Of a stretch of 64,000 nt of DNA, positions 25,500-36,924 are shown piece by piece. The notes under the pieces were generated by a model. It made no database searches. It saw only the letters and a program-made list of their open reading frames with translations, and had not been told where the DNA came from. This stretch comes from Malachius bipustulatus (lineage: Eukaryota; Arthropoda; Insecta; Coleoptera; Melyridae): the NCBI GenBank assembly GCA_910589415.1, contig OU342630.1:82952186-83016185 (forward strand). Reading direction: 5' to 3'. Within the stretch, counting starts at the first letter, position 1; the number at the start of each line of letters is the position of its first letter. The translations under genes were made by a program, and so were the position numbers.

Positions 25500-28400
25500 T
25501 GACACGACACTTACTACTTACTACCTACCTCACATAATGCTATATGAGGCTTAAGTAGCTCTTGTTTTCAGATATATCATCGAACATTTTACGGAATATA
25601 TCCCCTTATCCCTTATATGACTTCTTTCAACTTTAACTCCGGTTTTATTTATTGGAGCTTATACAGAGTTGTAAAGTGGTTCTAAAAAGATGCATTTCAA
25701 TTTTATAACTACCATAACTATTCTTTTATAAAGCATTGAAAATATGTTGTAATAGGCTATTACTGATACTGCATATTCACAAAGTCTCCTTAAATGTTTA
25801 GTTCTCAAAAGGAGATCCTCTACTTGGAATGTTTGCATTTATAATAAGAATTTCATCAAAATTTTGTGATTCAGTTCAAGTTATACTGAGTAGAAATATT
25901 ATAAAAATAAAAACGATTTTCCAGCTATTTGCGACCCCTCAAGATAATAATAATTTAGAATTGCTGCTAAATTAATAACTCCCTCAAGGAAAATGAATGT
26001 ATATGTGGTTTCATGATAAAAAAAATCAGTCGATGATGAAAATGAGATTGCAGACCGCCATCCCATACCTACCATAAGTAATTTTTTATCTCAGTTAATT
26101 TGCGATTGCATATTATAGCTTGGGTAGCTAAATAATTACAAACACAACCGAATAAATCAACAAATCAAGTTATTGTGGTCATTCTTCAATCAAAAGTACA
26201 GTTACCTATCTGATGTATACTCTCATGCAGGTAACTTTAAAAGTGTAATTTGAAACTAGGGAGCAGCAGGTTTCTTATGTATTCTTTCGAGTTTTATCAA
26301 TTAATACTCAAGCAAATACGTGGGTACAACAATACGAAATCGTAATAAATAACAGAATTTAATTAACATAACAATTAACGAATGATTTATGGGATACAGT
26401 AACCTTATATAACGCCGATACGATCTATTTTCATCAGTCCGACTTGATTTACTTTCATAAATTTAATGTGGCGATGAATTTATAATTAGACCGAACCTAT
26501 TCTTCTAAATTGATATTTTATGTTACTCGAAACCGCAGATAAGTCTTTGTTTCTTGAACAATAAGAATTAATTGAAACAATAACTGAAGCGGGTTCAAAG
26601 TTTTATATTTGAGTGACCACTGACTACTTTATTAATGATTAGAAGTTCAAAAACAAGTTACCTACCTAATGATTAAGTACATTTTTTAGTAACAGTATAT
26701 GTTTTGTTTTTTTTTTTACCCAATATCAGTTACTCATTTTACTAGGTATAGTTTAGTTACTCTTGAAATAAATAATTCTATTAGGATATAAACCAAATAC
26801 AAAAACATGCTTTTTAATGGAGGAGCTCCTAGTAGGTAATAAGAGTAGTAAGTGTCTTCACCTTGTTTTATTCAAAGAAATTCCAGAAACAAACAACTCT
26901 CATTCATTATTCTCATTTTTCCCCTTGCTGTTCTACAGCGAATAGAGTAACTTTTTCCAAGATCTTTTCTTTATTCTCTAGTTAGCTTTTTTTGAGGGAG
27001 GGGGGCTTTCTTCCAATAATGATTTGAAACAATAACAGCCTTATTGATGATGAATATAAACACTAATGTTTTATAAAATTCTACCGTATATTGATGGATA
27101 ATAGAAACGTTACACGTGTTTCACTACTGAGCCAATATTATAAAGGCTCATTAGGCTAACGGGCAGATTTCTGTGTTCGTTTTTGAAGCTAATATCGACG
27201 TCATATCCACTTTTATTAACATTTTTGTAATTACTTTCATGTCAAAAATAGATAAATTTAAAAAATTTCCACTTAGACTCGATAACTTTTTCAGAAATGG
27301 CCGCAGAAATCTGACCGTTAACTTAATGAGCCTTTATAATACCTGCTGTTAAAAGTAACACAAAAGTTGAGAATATAGTAGTCTCCAATAAAATAAGATT
27401 CTTCTTCTTAATGCCTCAATTCGCTTTACTTTGTCACTTTGCTTTGACCCTTCTTATCTTCCCATGCACCGTTTGAATCTTCAAAAGTAGCAGAGAGCAG
27501 AGATAATGGCACAAGTGTTTCTGAAAAACAAGTGCTGAAAAAGTGGGATCCAAGATTAGTAGGAGGATAATACTCATGTCTCTGTAAACAGTTGACAATA
27601 ATGCAGTGTTGCCAGATTCAGTGGGATTTACCTAAGTCGTGAGCTGCTATCCATCTGACATGCATTTAAAAATTTTTCGAAGCCGACTAGATCCCAGACT
27701 AGATAATCAACTTTTATTTATTTTTTTAATGGCCGTTTAATTTGCTTTTTTTAATTTAATTCAGTGAAAAATCAATGAAACCAAATAAATATCTGTCACT
27801 TTTTTTTTTTAATTTTAATTTTTAAGAGTTTTTACCGAATGTCAGAGGAAAATTTAAGAAACTATAGGCAAGGCAAGCAATATGACTTCACATCGACGGC
27901 GTAATTCGCTGAAAAAAAAATGTTAGTTTTTTTTTCGAAAAAAAGTGGAATCGAATTTTGAAACATTAGTTTAATGGTCTATAATAGATTTTTGTTCGAC
28001 TTTTCTTGGAATAAACATTTGTCTGGTATTTATTGCTCAAAACAAAATAATAATTTTAACTTGACAGTGAATGACAGTCAAGTGACACCGACTCTAGTGC
28101 CACCTGTTGGTATATTTTTGATACCAACTGTAACCAATTGCGGCCTTAGTTTTACATTTTTGGAGATATTTCCTAAATAAGGCCTGATCTTGAAAAAAGT
28201 TATTCTCTCGTTTATGCTTAAAATACGATTTTATACATGACGTTCGATTTTGGCTGTCAAATTACCAAACACCCTGTATTGGGAGGGGTGGAGGGGGGTC
28301 ATTGCTCCATATTCAAGTAGGTTTATTTATTTAAGCCACAAATGACCAGATAAGATAATAAAAAAAGCTTGAAGGAACTTTCAAAAACTTAAGGGATCTC

Positions 28401-28540
28401 ATCATAGTAATCCCATGGTTGTACCACCTTCTCACCTCCCACCGAAAAATGAATCAACTGGAGCCACTCAATTTATATCGAGCATTAAGTACTCGATTAA
28501 GTACATAGGTATAGTTAGTGCAGATGTTAAATTTAAATAC
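25500..28540. other. Non-coding stretch with one unpaired element end
   Basis: AT-rich sequence without supported exons. An AACACCCTGTATT terminus of the CAGGGTG repeat class sits at about 28,267-28,280 with no obvious partner upstream, so it looks like a truncated element. Confidence 0.4.
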
Positions 28541-28544
28541 TCGT

Positions 28545-28630
28545 ACCTATGTAAATTTTTTTCTACACCTGGCTAAGATTCGAACCTCAGAGATCAGCAA
28601 GAATTCCTCTTTACTGTAAACTGTAAAACG
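28545..28630 (-). repeat. SINE-like fragment with B-box motif
   Basis: The minus strand contains GGTTCGAATC (28,577-28,586), a close match to the RNA polymerase III B box. It is followed by TTAGCCAGGTGTAG and an A-run, a layout similar to the fragment at 21.0 kb. No clear A box or cloverleaf is present, so this is not an intact tRNA gene. Confidence 0.35.
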
Positions 28631-28699
28631 TTGTCTGATAAATCTTCAATTAAGTTCTATTTATCGAGATCTATATAAAGGTACTTTAGATTGACCGAT

Positions 28700-30510
28700 T
28701 AAAAAAAAATGGAGAAGGTTTAAATGGAAACATAGATCAATATCTTTTGCTCGGTTGCATTTTTCCAATTTTCGCCTAGAAAAAAGATGGAAAGTATTTT
28801 TTTTAATCAACTAAACTTCCATTTAGTTTTTCAATAATAATTCAAATTCTTGCATTATTCATCACCTGCGCTAGATATTGATCTAGATGTTCTTCTAAAG
28901 GGATATTTTTACTTTCATACTCTTTTAAATCCAGTACCGTTCGGAATATTTTTTCTATAGGATTTTAAGAATATTTACTGATGAAATATCTAAGAATTTT
29001 GACAGAATATATCTACAAATTTATAATAATGCAAGCTATATTTGCACTTTTTTGATATAATATCGTCTCTTCTCTACAAACTCATAGCCCCTTGTGTTCT
29101 GTTTTCAGTGACTATTTTTTGAGGTGTTTATTCTAATAAATCCTCTTGCAGCGGTATCACTTACTAACTGTCAATGAAAATAAACGTTCATGAAAAACTC
29201 TATATCGACTTATTAACATAATTAGCATGTAAGTGGGTTTAACCAGTGTGTTTAGTGTGTTTAGATACGTACATTGTACACATGTATACGGATCGGTGTA
29301 ATACTTTAATCAGATACTTTAAGACGTGGCTTGTTTTAAAGCCTATTTTCAGTTTCTCATGACATTATAATTGTTATAGCATTACTAATAATAATTCATA
29401 GATCGCGTCCCTGAATCCTAATGGATTTTCCCTTCACACAATTTCGCACAATTTTTCTTGTTGACATTTCTCAGGTTAGCAAGTTAGTTTTCTAATTTAT
29501 TAATGATAGAGATAATTCACTTATGAATGAAATACAATGGGTACCGCTGTTGCCTGTTGGTATGAAGACTAAAGTTTTCATGTCTATTAAGGGATGACGC
29601 TTTTCTAGATCATTATCTATTTTGATCACCTTTCACTCTCATCATGTTTTAATGAAGTGTTCATGTGTTTTCACACACTTGTTTTGAATATATTAAAATT
29701 ACATCGAAGATGTTTCCATTTTTTTTACAAAGAATAAGGCAGGCACCGCAATGGGTATATAAGAAAAAAAAATGTTTTTCTACTCCTAACCTTTAATATG
29801 CGTATTAAATATGAATCACCAGTGCTTTAATGGGTCTCATTAAGATACAAATTTTCATTAAAGAACTGGTCAAGCTATCCAATGGCAGAAGAGCATTTGC
29901 AATCGAATCGGTTCCTTTTCGCTCACAATCGGATCGGTCCACCCCAACCGAAGTCACAGAGTTGTCATACTCACGACAAAAATTGCCTTGTGATATAAGT
30001 TCTGTATTTCTGAAAAAAAATTCTGAACGTTTATTAATTTGGAACATAAATAACATTCAAAGAAAATTTATCAAGATTTTATGTTACCTTAATTAATTTG
30101 ATAGGTAGGTATATCGTGTAAAAGATAGGAAGATAAAGTATTATATCATTCGTAGCGCTCCGTGATAGTATTCAAAGCGGCAACGCTGCGACCCTCGCGT
30201 TGCGCAGGTAAACAATATCGTAATTAATGGCTGTGCAATGTTATTAATTTTCATTAATCTCAAAATCAAAACGTAAAATTTGGAATTCGAACTTCGCATA
30301 ATAGAAATTACGCAGTAGTGAGTAGGGCCCTTTAAACTTGGATACTAAAACATGTCTCAGCAGAATAATCTTAGCGACGAAGAGAAAATTTGGTAATATG
30401 CGTTAACAAATAGCAACCTATCTTAACCTCAATGATCCGCAATTGTACACGGGTCATTGTTAAAATATATAATTTTTTAATCTTTTCTATGAAATAAAAA
30501 AATGTCGTAG
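28700..30510. other. Non-coding stretch, nothing recognised
   Basis: AT-rich throughout. Overlapping antiparallel frames at about 29,805-30,096 are mirror artefacts with no domain. No RNA gene or paired repeat is seen. Confidence 0.4.
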
Positions 30511-30514
30511 AAAA

Positions 30515-30655
30515 AATAGTGTATGGAACTCGCAGATAATTGCTATTAATACGCTCTTATGATGGTTAAGACACTCGCCTACGGTTCGTATCTTAACCAT
30601 CATACTCGCGTATTAATAGCCTTCATTATAAGCTCGTTGCATAATATACTATTCT
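30515..30655. repeat. Short foldback element with a strong central hairpin
   Basis: The inner arms GCTATTAATACGC and ATGATGGTTAAGA (30,542-30,572) have exact complements at 30,590-30,620, separated by short mismatched segments, around an ACTCGCCTACGGTTCG-type loop. Weaker outer complementarity (AATAGTGTATGG against AATAGTATATTATGC) extends the fold to about 140 bp. It is most likely a MITE. The hairpin is pre-miRNA-sized, but nothing shows that it is a microRNA. Confidence 0.6.
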
Positions 30656-30659
30656 TTAA

Positions 30660-32231
30660 TCAACCTATCTGATGAATCTGGAAAGGATTCATGCTCTTGG
30701 TCAAAAGCTTTAGTGTCAACTGTTTTCGAATAAAACAGCACTTTATAATGAAAAATATAAAAGTAGCAACATGTTTTGTTGTGGGCAAAAACGATACTGG
30801 TTTCTTTTTATTACGTTTATTAAACATAAAAAATTTAATTAGCCCTCAAAAAGTAGATTCAAAAAGTTCTGTATCACAAACGATTCCTGAGGTATCGATC
30901 TTCAAATAATTGAAAAAAAATTATTTTTACACCCTGTAGGTATCTCAAAAATGGTACATTTGCGGACCCATGTTATAGCAATTTTTTTCTTAGAACAATT
31001 TTCATTTTCTAACACATGTTTAGGACCCCTTTATGGTGAGTGGAATACAGCCTACAGCCAATGTATTTATTTATGTCAACATCTGTATCAGTCCCTCGAA
31101 ACAAAACATCGAATGAAAGTCTTGCTGATATTGTCATTTAGCTCTAAAAATTTATCACTGTTAATTATTGATCACTATTATGTTGTAGGTAAGTACAAAA
31201 ATCGTCGTAGCAGGCTCATATCTTGTAAAATACATGCAGCACAGTTTCGTTATTGTTTTCAACGCTAACGTGTTTTTTAGCGGATCGTGAAAGCAGCTCT
31301 CATCTCACGGAACTATCAATAACAATTAGGGCTGGATGTGTGATTAAACAAAACATGATGAAAATAAAAGCAATAATGACGGTGAATTATCGATGGGTAT
31401 CGGAGGTTTGATTGCCGCCTTCGGGCAGACCGAATTCGCGATAAAGCACGTCTACAGACTTTACCGTTGAGGAGCGACTCTCATACCTATGTATACCGAA
31501 CGTTTATCCGTTTCATAGATTAATTTCGGAATTGTTATTCGCGTGTGCACATTATAATTTTTGGGTTTAATATTCAAAGACTGGTATTGTACGGCGAAGG
31601 AACGTTTTAGGTTGTGTACTAACAGCTTGAATATTTAAACCTGACCACTAGATTGGTCTTGATTGCATTGCCTGAAGATATCAATTATATAGATCGTTAT
31701 TCCCAACTAAAAACGGAATATTTAATGCACTCTTCTCATTTTCTCAGAACAAAGGAATGTTCTAACAGAACAAATTACCGTGATGTTATGATAACCCTTT
31801 ACTGGGATATGTTATGTTTGATCGACAAAATGATTAACGGTTTAATAATGTACTTGAATAAAAAATAAAGAGTAAAAGTCAAAAAACCCGTTCATTAATT
31901 CATAATCTATACTTATATACGAACTATAGGTAGGTATATCCACTATACCTACACACCGAGACACCGCACCAATCATTATGCTTCTTCACCTATTTTTTAT
32001 ACTTTACAATCTGACTCAGGTCGATTATTTCAACCTAAACTAAAAAAAGCAGACATTTTTATTAAATCGAAAAAATTTCAATATTATAGTATCGTTACAA
32101 GGTCTCCTCAAAAAAGTTTGTATTGAATTTCTGTAAAAGGTTAAAAGTTTTTAGTGTATTTAATATCAAAGCTCTGCTATGAAATACTTTTGAAATGATT
32201 ATCACAAATTGGGTAGTTGAGAGTAACTATT
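30660..32231. other. Non-coding stretch upstream of the hAT insertion
   Basis: AT-rich sequence. A TACACCCTGTAGG element end sits at about 30,930 with no partner found. The short frames at 30,691-31,268 and 31,653-31,868 have no domain features. Confidence 0.4.
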
Positions 32232-32239
32232 GTTATGAC
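32232..32239. repeat. hAT target-site duplication, left copy
   Basis: GTTATGAC directly abuts the left end and is repeated exactly at 34,825-34,832. An 8 bp duplication is the hAT superfamily signature. Confidence 0.9.
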
Positions 32240-32569
32240 TAGAGCGCGGAATATATGCAAGCCTAAACTGAAGTTATATGCGCATATATATGCAACTTTT
32301 TTACCAAAATATGCAAGTATTTTTAAATAATAGCTCAAAATATGCAAAAAAATTTATGCATATGCGTGAAGTTCATATAATATAAAATAGCTACTATACT
32401 TACTTTTCATCGCCGCGATTTTCATATTAGCTATTCAGACAAACACAAAATAATACCTACTTAATGGACTACAGAGCAACTGATAGTGACGATAAAAAAA
32501 AAAACGTTACAGATTTTAGAACATTATAAATTTTATTCCATAATAATATATACATTTTCAATTAACATT

Positions 32570-34191
32570 TTAAACATTTTTACATTCTTTATAAAATGAA
32601 TTTATTATCAAATATTTTTCCAAGTTTTCTACTAAAAATGTTTGTCTTCTATCCGTTAAAACATTTTTAGAGATAGAAAAACTTCTTTCTACATCAACAG
32701 AAGTTATTGGAGAAAATTTTAACTTGGGAATTAAATTATAATCCAAGGGAAGGTCAACTAAGCTTTCTTCTCCTAAAAAAAATTGGGATATATTGCACAA
32801 ATGTGTGTAACCTAAATTTTTTCTAATTATGTCTCCCAATTTCGCTGATATTTTTTTTCCAATATTGCCTGGAACATTGGTACATTTTCCAGAAAAATCT
32901 TTAATTACCGCAACTGACTCCACAAGAGACATAGATTTGGTTTCTAATTTCAAAATTGATTGTGGAATAAAACTGTAATTCGATTTGATAAAAACTAATT
33001 GCTGTGCGATAACGTTATTTTTTAAAAGCTGTTGGGATTTAGTTATACAGCTGCTAGACGTGTCATCTATATCGTTGAACAAGCTTTTCAAATTTGTATA
33101 ATTCTCAGCATAAAAAATAGCTGCATTTAACCAAGTTCCCCATCTAGTAATAATTGGTTGGGGCGGTAAAGGAATTCCCGGCAATTTCTCCTTGTATAAT
33201 TGTACTCTTAATGGAGCCTTAAGAAACACTTTTTTTACATTTGAAATCAGATCATTAACTAACGGATATTCATTCCTGATTTGTTCTGCTACTCTGTTGA
33301 GACCATGTGCTAAACAGGTAACATGAATTAAGTTTTGATAAAAAATTTTCAAATTTTCACCAACTTTTATCATTTTTTTTTATCTGCGTCTGATAAAAAA
33401 ATTAAAAATCTTTCTGATGGTATCGAAGTGGGTAAAAAGAAGCTTGTCAAAGAGTCTTGGATGAAACGTGTGACTGTTAAATTGTTTGTTTTCTCTAATT
33501 GCTTTGATGCAATTAGATATGTTTTTCCAGAAGCTGTCTCATGTAACATTCCAATCATTAAATGGGCTATATATCGACCACAGGAATCAGTGGTTTCATC
33601 AACAATAATGTAGAAATAATTTTCTGCTATCTCTTCCTTTATCTTACACATAACATGATTGTATACAGACTCAATTCCTCTCTTCCGTATTGTTGACTCG
33701 TCTGGTATATTAAAGTTGCAATACTTTTGTAAAAATGATTTGAACTGCCTATTATTCAATTTTGTCAGTGGTATATTAGCTGAAATTAGCGCTTGACATA
33801 ATTCTTCATTGAATAAACCTTGTCCATTTTTTTCGGTGCTTTTTTCAACAGACATTTTTAGTGTAATTTGGGCCCCTCCTGATTTAATTTTCTGAACTTT
33901 CATAATGTGAGAGGGAGTTTTGCAATGCTGATCGATTTGAAACTTTTTTTCGTAATTAATCTATAATTAAAAAAATTACATACATTAATACCTAAACGTT
34001 TTTTAGACTTTTGTATGATTCAGAATTCCAGTTACATGCAAATTAGAAATAAGTGCCTACATAATTATGTAACTTCTACGAATTGAGGAATTTTTACTTA
34101 CAATTTTAGTGCAGGCTTTGCAAAACACATTTTCACCATCCATAATAAGTTCAGGATAGGGCTTAATCCAAACCGTATTAACTCTTGGCAT
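32570..34191 (-). pseudogene. hAT transposase with BED finger, one frameshift
   Basis: Read on the minus strand. Exon 1 (34,191-34,102) encodes 30 residues ending CKACTKI at a GTAAGT donor. A 141 bp intron ends in TTATAG, and exon 2 begins at 33,960 in the same phase. The joined product has a BED-type C2H2 finger (CKAC then QHCKTPSH) split by the intron. It then has a catalytic-domain Asp in IIVDETTDS, a second Asp in FLSDADK, the CLAHGLNRV motif, TRWGTW, and a C-terminal hATC dimerisation motif [14 protein letters not shown] ending at 32,570. Length would be about 490 residues, slightly short for hAT transposases. The only break is at an A9 run (about 33,372-33,380). There the frame stops just after the second Asp and resumes in another frame. 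The family is secure; whether the frameshift is real, an assembly error or bypassed is open. Confidence 0.85.
33961..34101 (-). other. Intron within the hAT transposase gene
   Basis: Minus-strand donor GTAAGT at 34,101-34,096 and acceptor AATTATAG ending at 33,961. Removing it joins codons in phase and completes a C2H2 BED finger, which supports the intron being real. Confidence 0.75.
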
Positions 34192-34824
34192 TGTAAAAAG
34201 AATAATATATATTTCACACAAGGGCACAATAATTTATACACTATATAATAAATACACTATAATTTTTTGATCACAAGTTTTCACGTTTTAGTGGAGTGCA
34301 AGTTGTCTCTTCAAATTATAAAAGTACAGTGAAGGAAGGCATTTTCTATTTTACATTTATATACCTACTTAGATAGGTATTTGTAGAAATTTACCTTTAA
34401 TTTACATTTAATGGACTTACTGGGAATTCCAAAGTAGCAAGCTCTCTTAAAGCATTTTCAAATCTGGTAATTGAATAGGGGATTATAGAGGTGTAACAAA
34501 TTTTGTTGACCGCGTCATAAAATGTTCAAATATATTCACTACAACTGAATAGATAATATACAAACCCCATTGAAATAAAATGCATTCATGCATGAAATGA
34601 GATTATATTTAAGTATGTACCTACCTATACAAGAAATATTTACAGCATAAAATATAAAAGTAATAGATGAAAGATGAAACCTAAAATAATTTTTGAATTG
34701 ATGGATTTATTAAAGGATATATGCCCATATATGCACGTTTTATTCAAATATGCTAAATATAAAAATTTGTTAAATATATGCAATATATGCACATATATGC
34801 ATTTTGCATAAAATCCGCGCCCTA

Positions 34825-34832
34825 GTTATGAC
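34825..34832. repeat. hAT target-site duplication, right copy
   Basis: GTTATGAC, identical to 32,232-32,239, immediately after the right terminal inverted repeat. Confidence 0.9.
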
Positions 34833-34849
34833 TGTGTAAAGCGTGAGAA

Positions 34850-35480
34850 AAAAGTCCCCACGATTTTTGGAAGTAGTGTGAGCATAACCTGAAAAAAATC
34901 TCGAAAAGTAAGCATTCTGAGGAATAATGCTTTTTACAAAACAGGTTTCGTTCGTATAGGGTCATGGCCTCAACACAAAAACCGCCTTGCAACCCACACC
35001 CCTTAAGAGGAAGTGGGGTGGGGGATAACTTTGGAATTTTTTAATTTTTTGAATGAAACATTTTTTGCGCATTTTTTTTTTACTAGACATGAATTCGCAA
35101 TAAAAATAGGGGTTGTTATTTAAAATTTCAAAGCTACTCCACTCCCACTTACTTTTAAGGGGTCGAGTTGCAGGGCGTTTTTGTGTTCAAACAATGTCCT
35201 CCACCGAACAAAACCACCTTTGTAGAAACACTTTTTTCGCATATCTCTTTTCGAGATATGAATTAAATCAAATTTCCTCGATTACAGCGCCATCTACGAT
35301 TAACCGCAAAAATGTTTCAGATAAATCTTTCGCATTTGAAAACTCCCTCGGAAGGGTTGAGGGGTGTAGCGGTTTTTGTAAAACGAAAAACCAAAAGCAT
35401 TTTTGTGGAAACATTTTCCGAGTGTTTAATTTTCGTGATATTTGAATATTTCTGGTTATAGGAATAGGAATCACCCTGTA
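34850..35480. repeat. Decayed interspersed repeat, shares sequence with 39.1 kb
   Basis: The part at 35,053-35,160 (GAATTCGCAATAAAAATAGG, then TTTAAAATTTCAA and TCCACTCCCACT) matches 39,109-39,215 (GAATCTGCAATAAAAAATAA, then TTTAAAATTTCAA and TCACCCCTCA) in order. A CACCCTGTAC end near 35,472 may be its right terminus. The frames at 35,113-35,483 run on both strands and are not gene-like. Confidence 0.45.
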
Positions 35481-36655
35481 CACGGATTCTTGTATATTTT
35501 GACTTTAAACAAGTTCTATGAAGAGTAATGACGTGAGGCAGAGTAACTGATTAGAGGGTAGATATATTATTTATATGTATGATATTCTTAAGATTTCGAA
35601 TTTGAAAACATGTTTATTTAATGTCTTTATCACTCCCATGTGAATTTTCCAGTTTAGATTTTCCTTCAAGTACCTATAAACCCAAAAATGTTGCTGCTGA
35701 AACCCGACGAGTAGGATTTCCAGTTTCCACTTAAAAAACATTTACAGACATGGGCGAGTCTGTTATGGAAGCATGTTTGTTTACCTAGCTACCTAGTCTT
35801 TTCTGCGTTTAACAGAAGTCCATTTATCGGGAACTATACAGAAGTTCTAGTACCTTCTCCCGTCCACAATCATGCAGAGAAGTATCATTTACGTGTAAAT
35901 AAAAAATATTAATGGCTATAACATAGAGCCCTGTGGCATACCCATCGACTCTGATTGCCATATAGAAACCAAAAACTCTGTTCAACTCCATCTACTCATG
36001 CATGGCACCTCTAAATTTTGAATTTATTTTTGAATCTATATACATATTTTGAATCTTTTAGGCGCGATGGCTTATCTTTCTGGTAAAAAATTATTTATTA
36101 AAACTGGAACTTTGTCTCTATAAATAAGAGAGCATATGGGACTTTACGTCTAACAGAAGTATAAAAACAATGATCAGGATGTATTATGTATGTTTTTGCA
36201 CGATTGGACCAGATTCTCCCATATAGTTATCCCAATATTTTTATTAGATTCAGAACTCCATCCACAATTTATTAAAAACTCACCCTGTTATAATTATTAT
36301 TCTGTGCTGACAGAAAGCTGATCAATATTTCTTATCCTCGATGGTTAATTACCTGGCAATTTTTTTTTTGTACTTTTATTATAGAAAGCTCTCAATAATT
36401 TCGTGATTAAGTTATTATATCAAAGAGTATACTGTAAGAATTTTAATTGATTGCATTGTACCTATGTATAGAAAATTTATACTCGTCTGCAATCTGATCT
36501 TTTATAAATAATTACTGTTTTGTGTCCTATTTTATCGTTGAAGTCTCTTTTCTCGCAGTATTAAATATCAGACTAGTCGGATCGTATTTTACGGCCGCTG
36601 TTGGAACGAGCTGTGAAGTTCTCCGAATGTCATAGCAACTTGGATATATTGTCTT

Positions 36656-36920
36656 ATATAAATGAAAATAACTATCTCTTATGGACACATAAAGATTACA
36701 ACATTCTTGTGACGCATTAAAATAAGTGCTAAAGTTTGCTCTTTTCCAATGTTTATGATGAGCATAACTTAAGAAGTCAAACATTTGATTATTAATTACT
36801 GCGAAAATATCAGAAATATTATTGTCTTGTAAATAAAAATAACTATAGATAACTATCTCTTTTGGACGCATAATTAAGATTGTGACTCATTATTACAATA
36901 AGTGCCAAAGTCTGGTTTTT
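36656..36920. repeat. Local direct duplication, ~100 bp units about 170 bp apart
   Basis: Copy A (from about 36,660) has AAAATAACTATCTCTTATGG, CACATAAAGATTACAAC, then AATAAGTGCTAAAGTTTG. Copy B (from about 36,835) has AAAATAACTATAGATAACTA, TCTCTTTTGGACGCATAA, then AATAAGTGCCAAAGTCTG. The copies have diverged and have no coding content. Confidence 0.6.
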
Positions 36921-36924
36921 TTCA

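Larger units (their letters stand above)
32240..34824 (-). mobile_element. hAT superfamily DNA transposon, near-complete
   Basis: The 2,585 bp element starts TAGAGCGCGGAATATATGC and ends in the complement of TAGGGCGCGGATTTTATGC, flanked by the identical 8 bp duplication GTTATGAC. Both ends carry many copies of the subterminal motif TATGCA, as expected for transposase binding sites in hAT elements. The minus strand encodes a hAT transposase with a small intron. The TSD is perfect and the ORF is nearly open, which suggests a fairly recent insertion. Copies elsewhere in the genome cannot be judged from this window. Confidence 0.92.

Noticed and set aside
30665..30692. Second hammerhead-like CTGATGAATC string
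   Set aside because: A small stem could form, but the required GAAA after stem II is absent.
1244..31868. Dozens of 60-130 codon open frames upstream of the zfh2-like gene
   Set aside because: They occur on both strands, often overlap antiparallel, have low-complexity or AT-driven composition and no recognisable domain, and many lie in inverted repeats.
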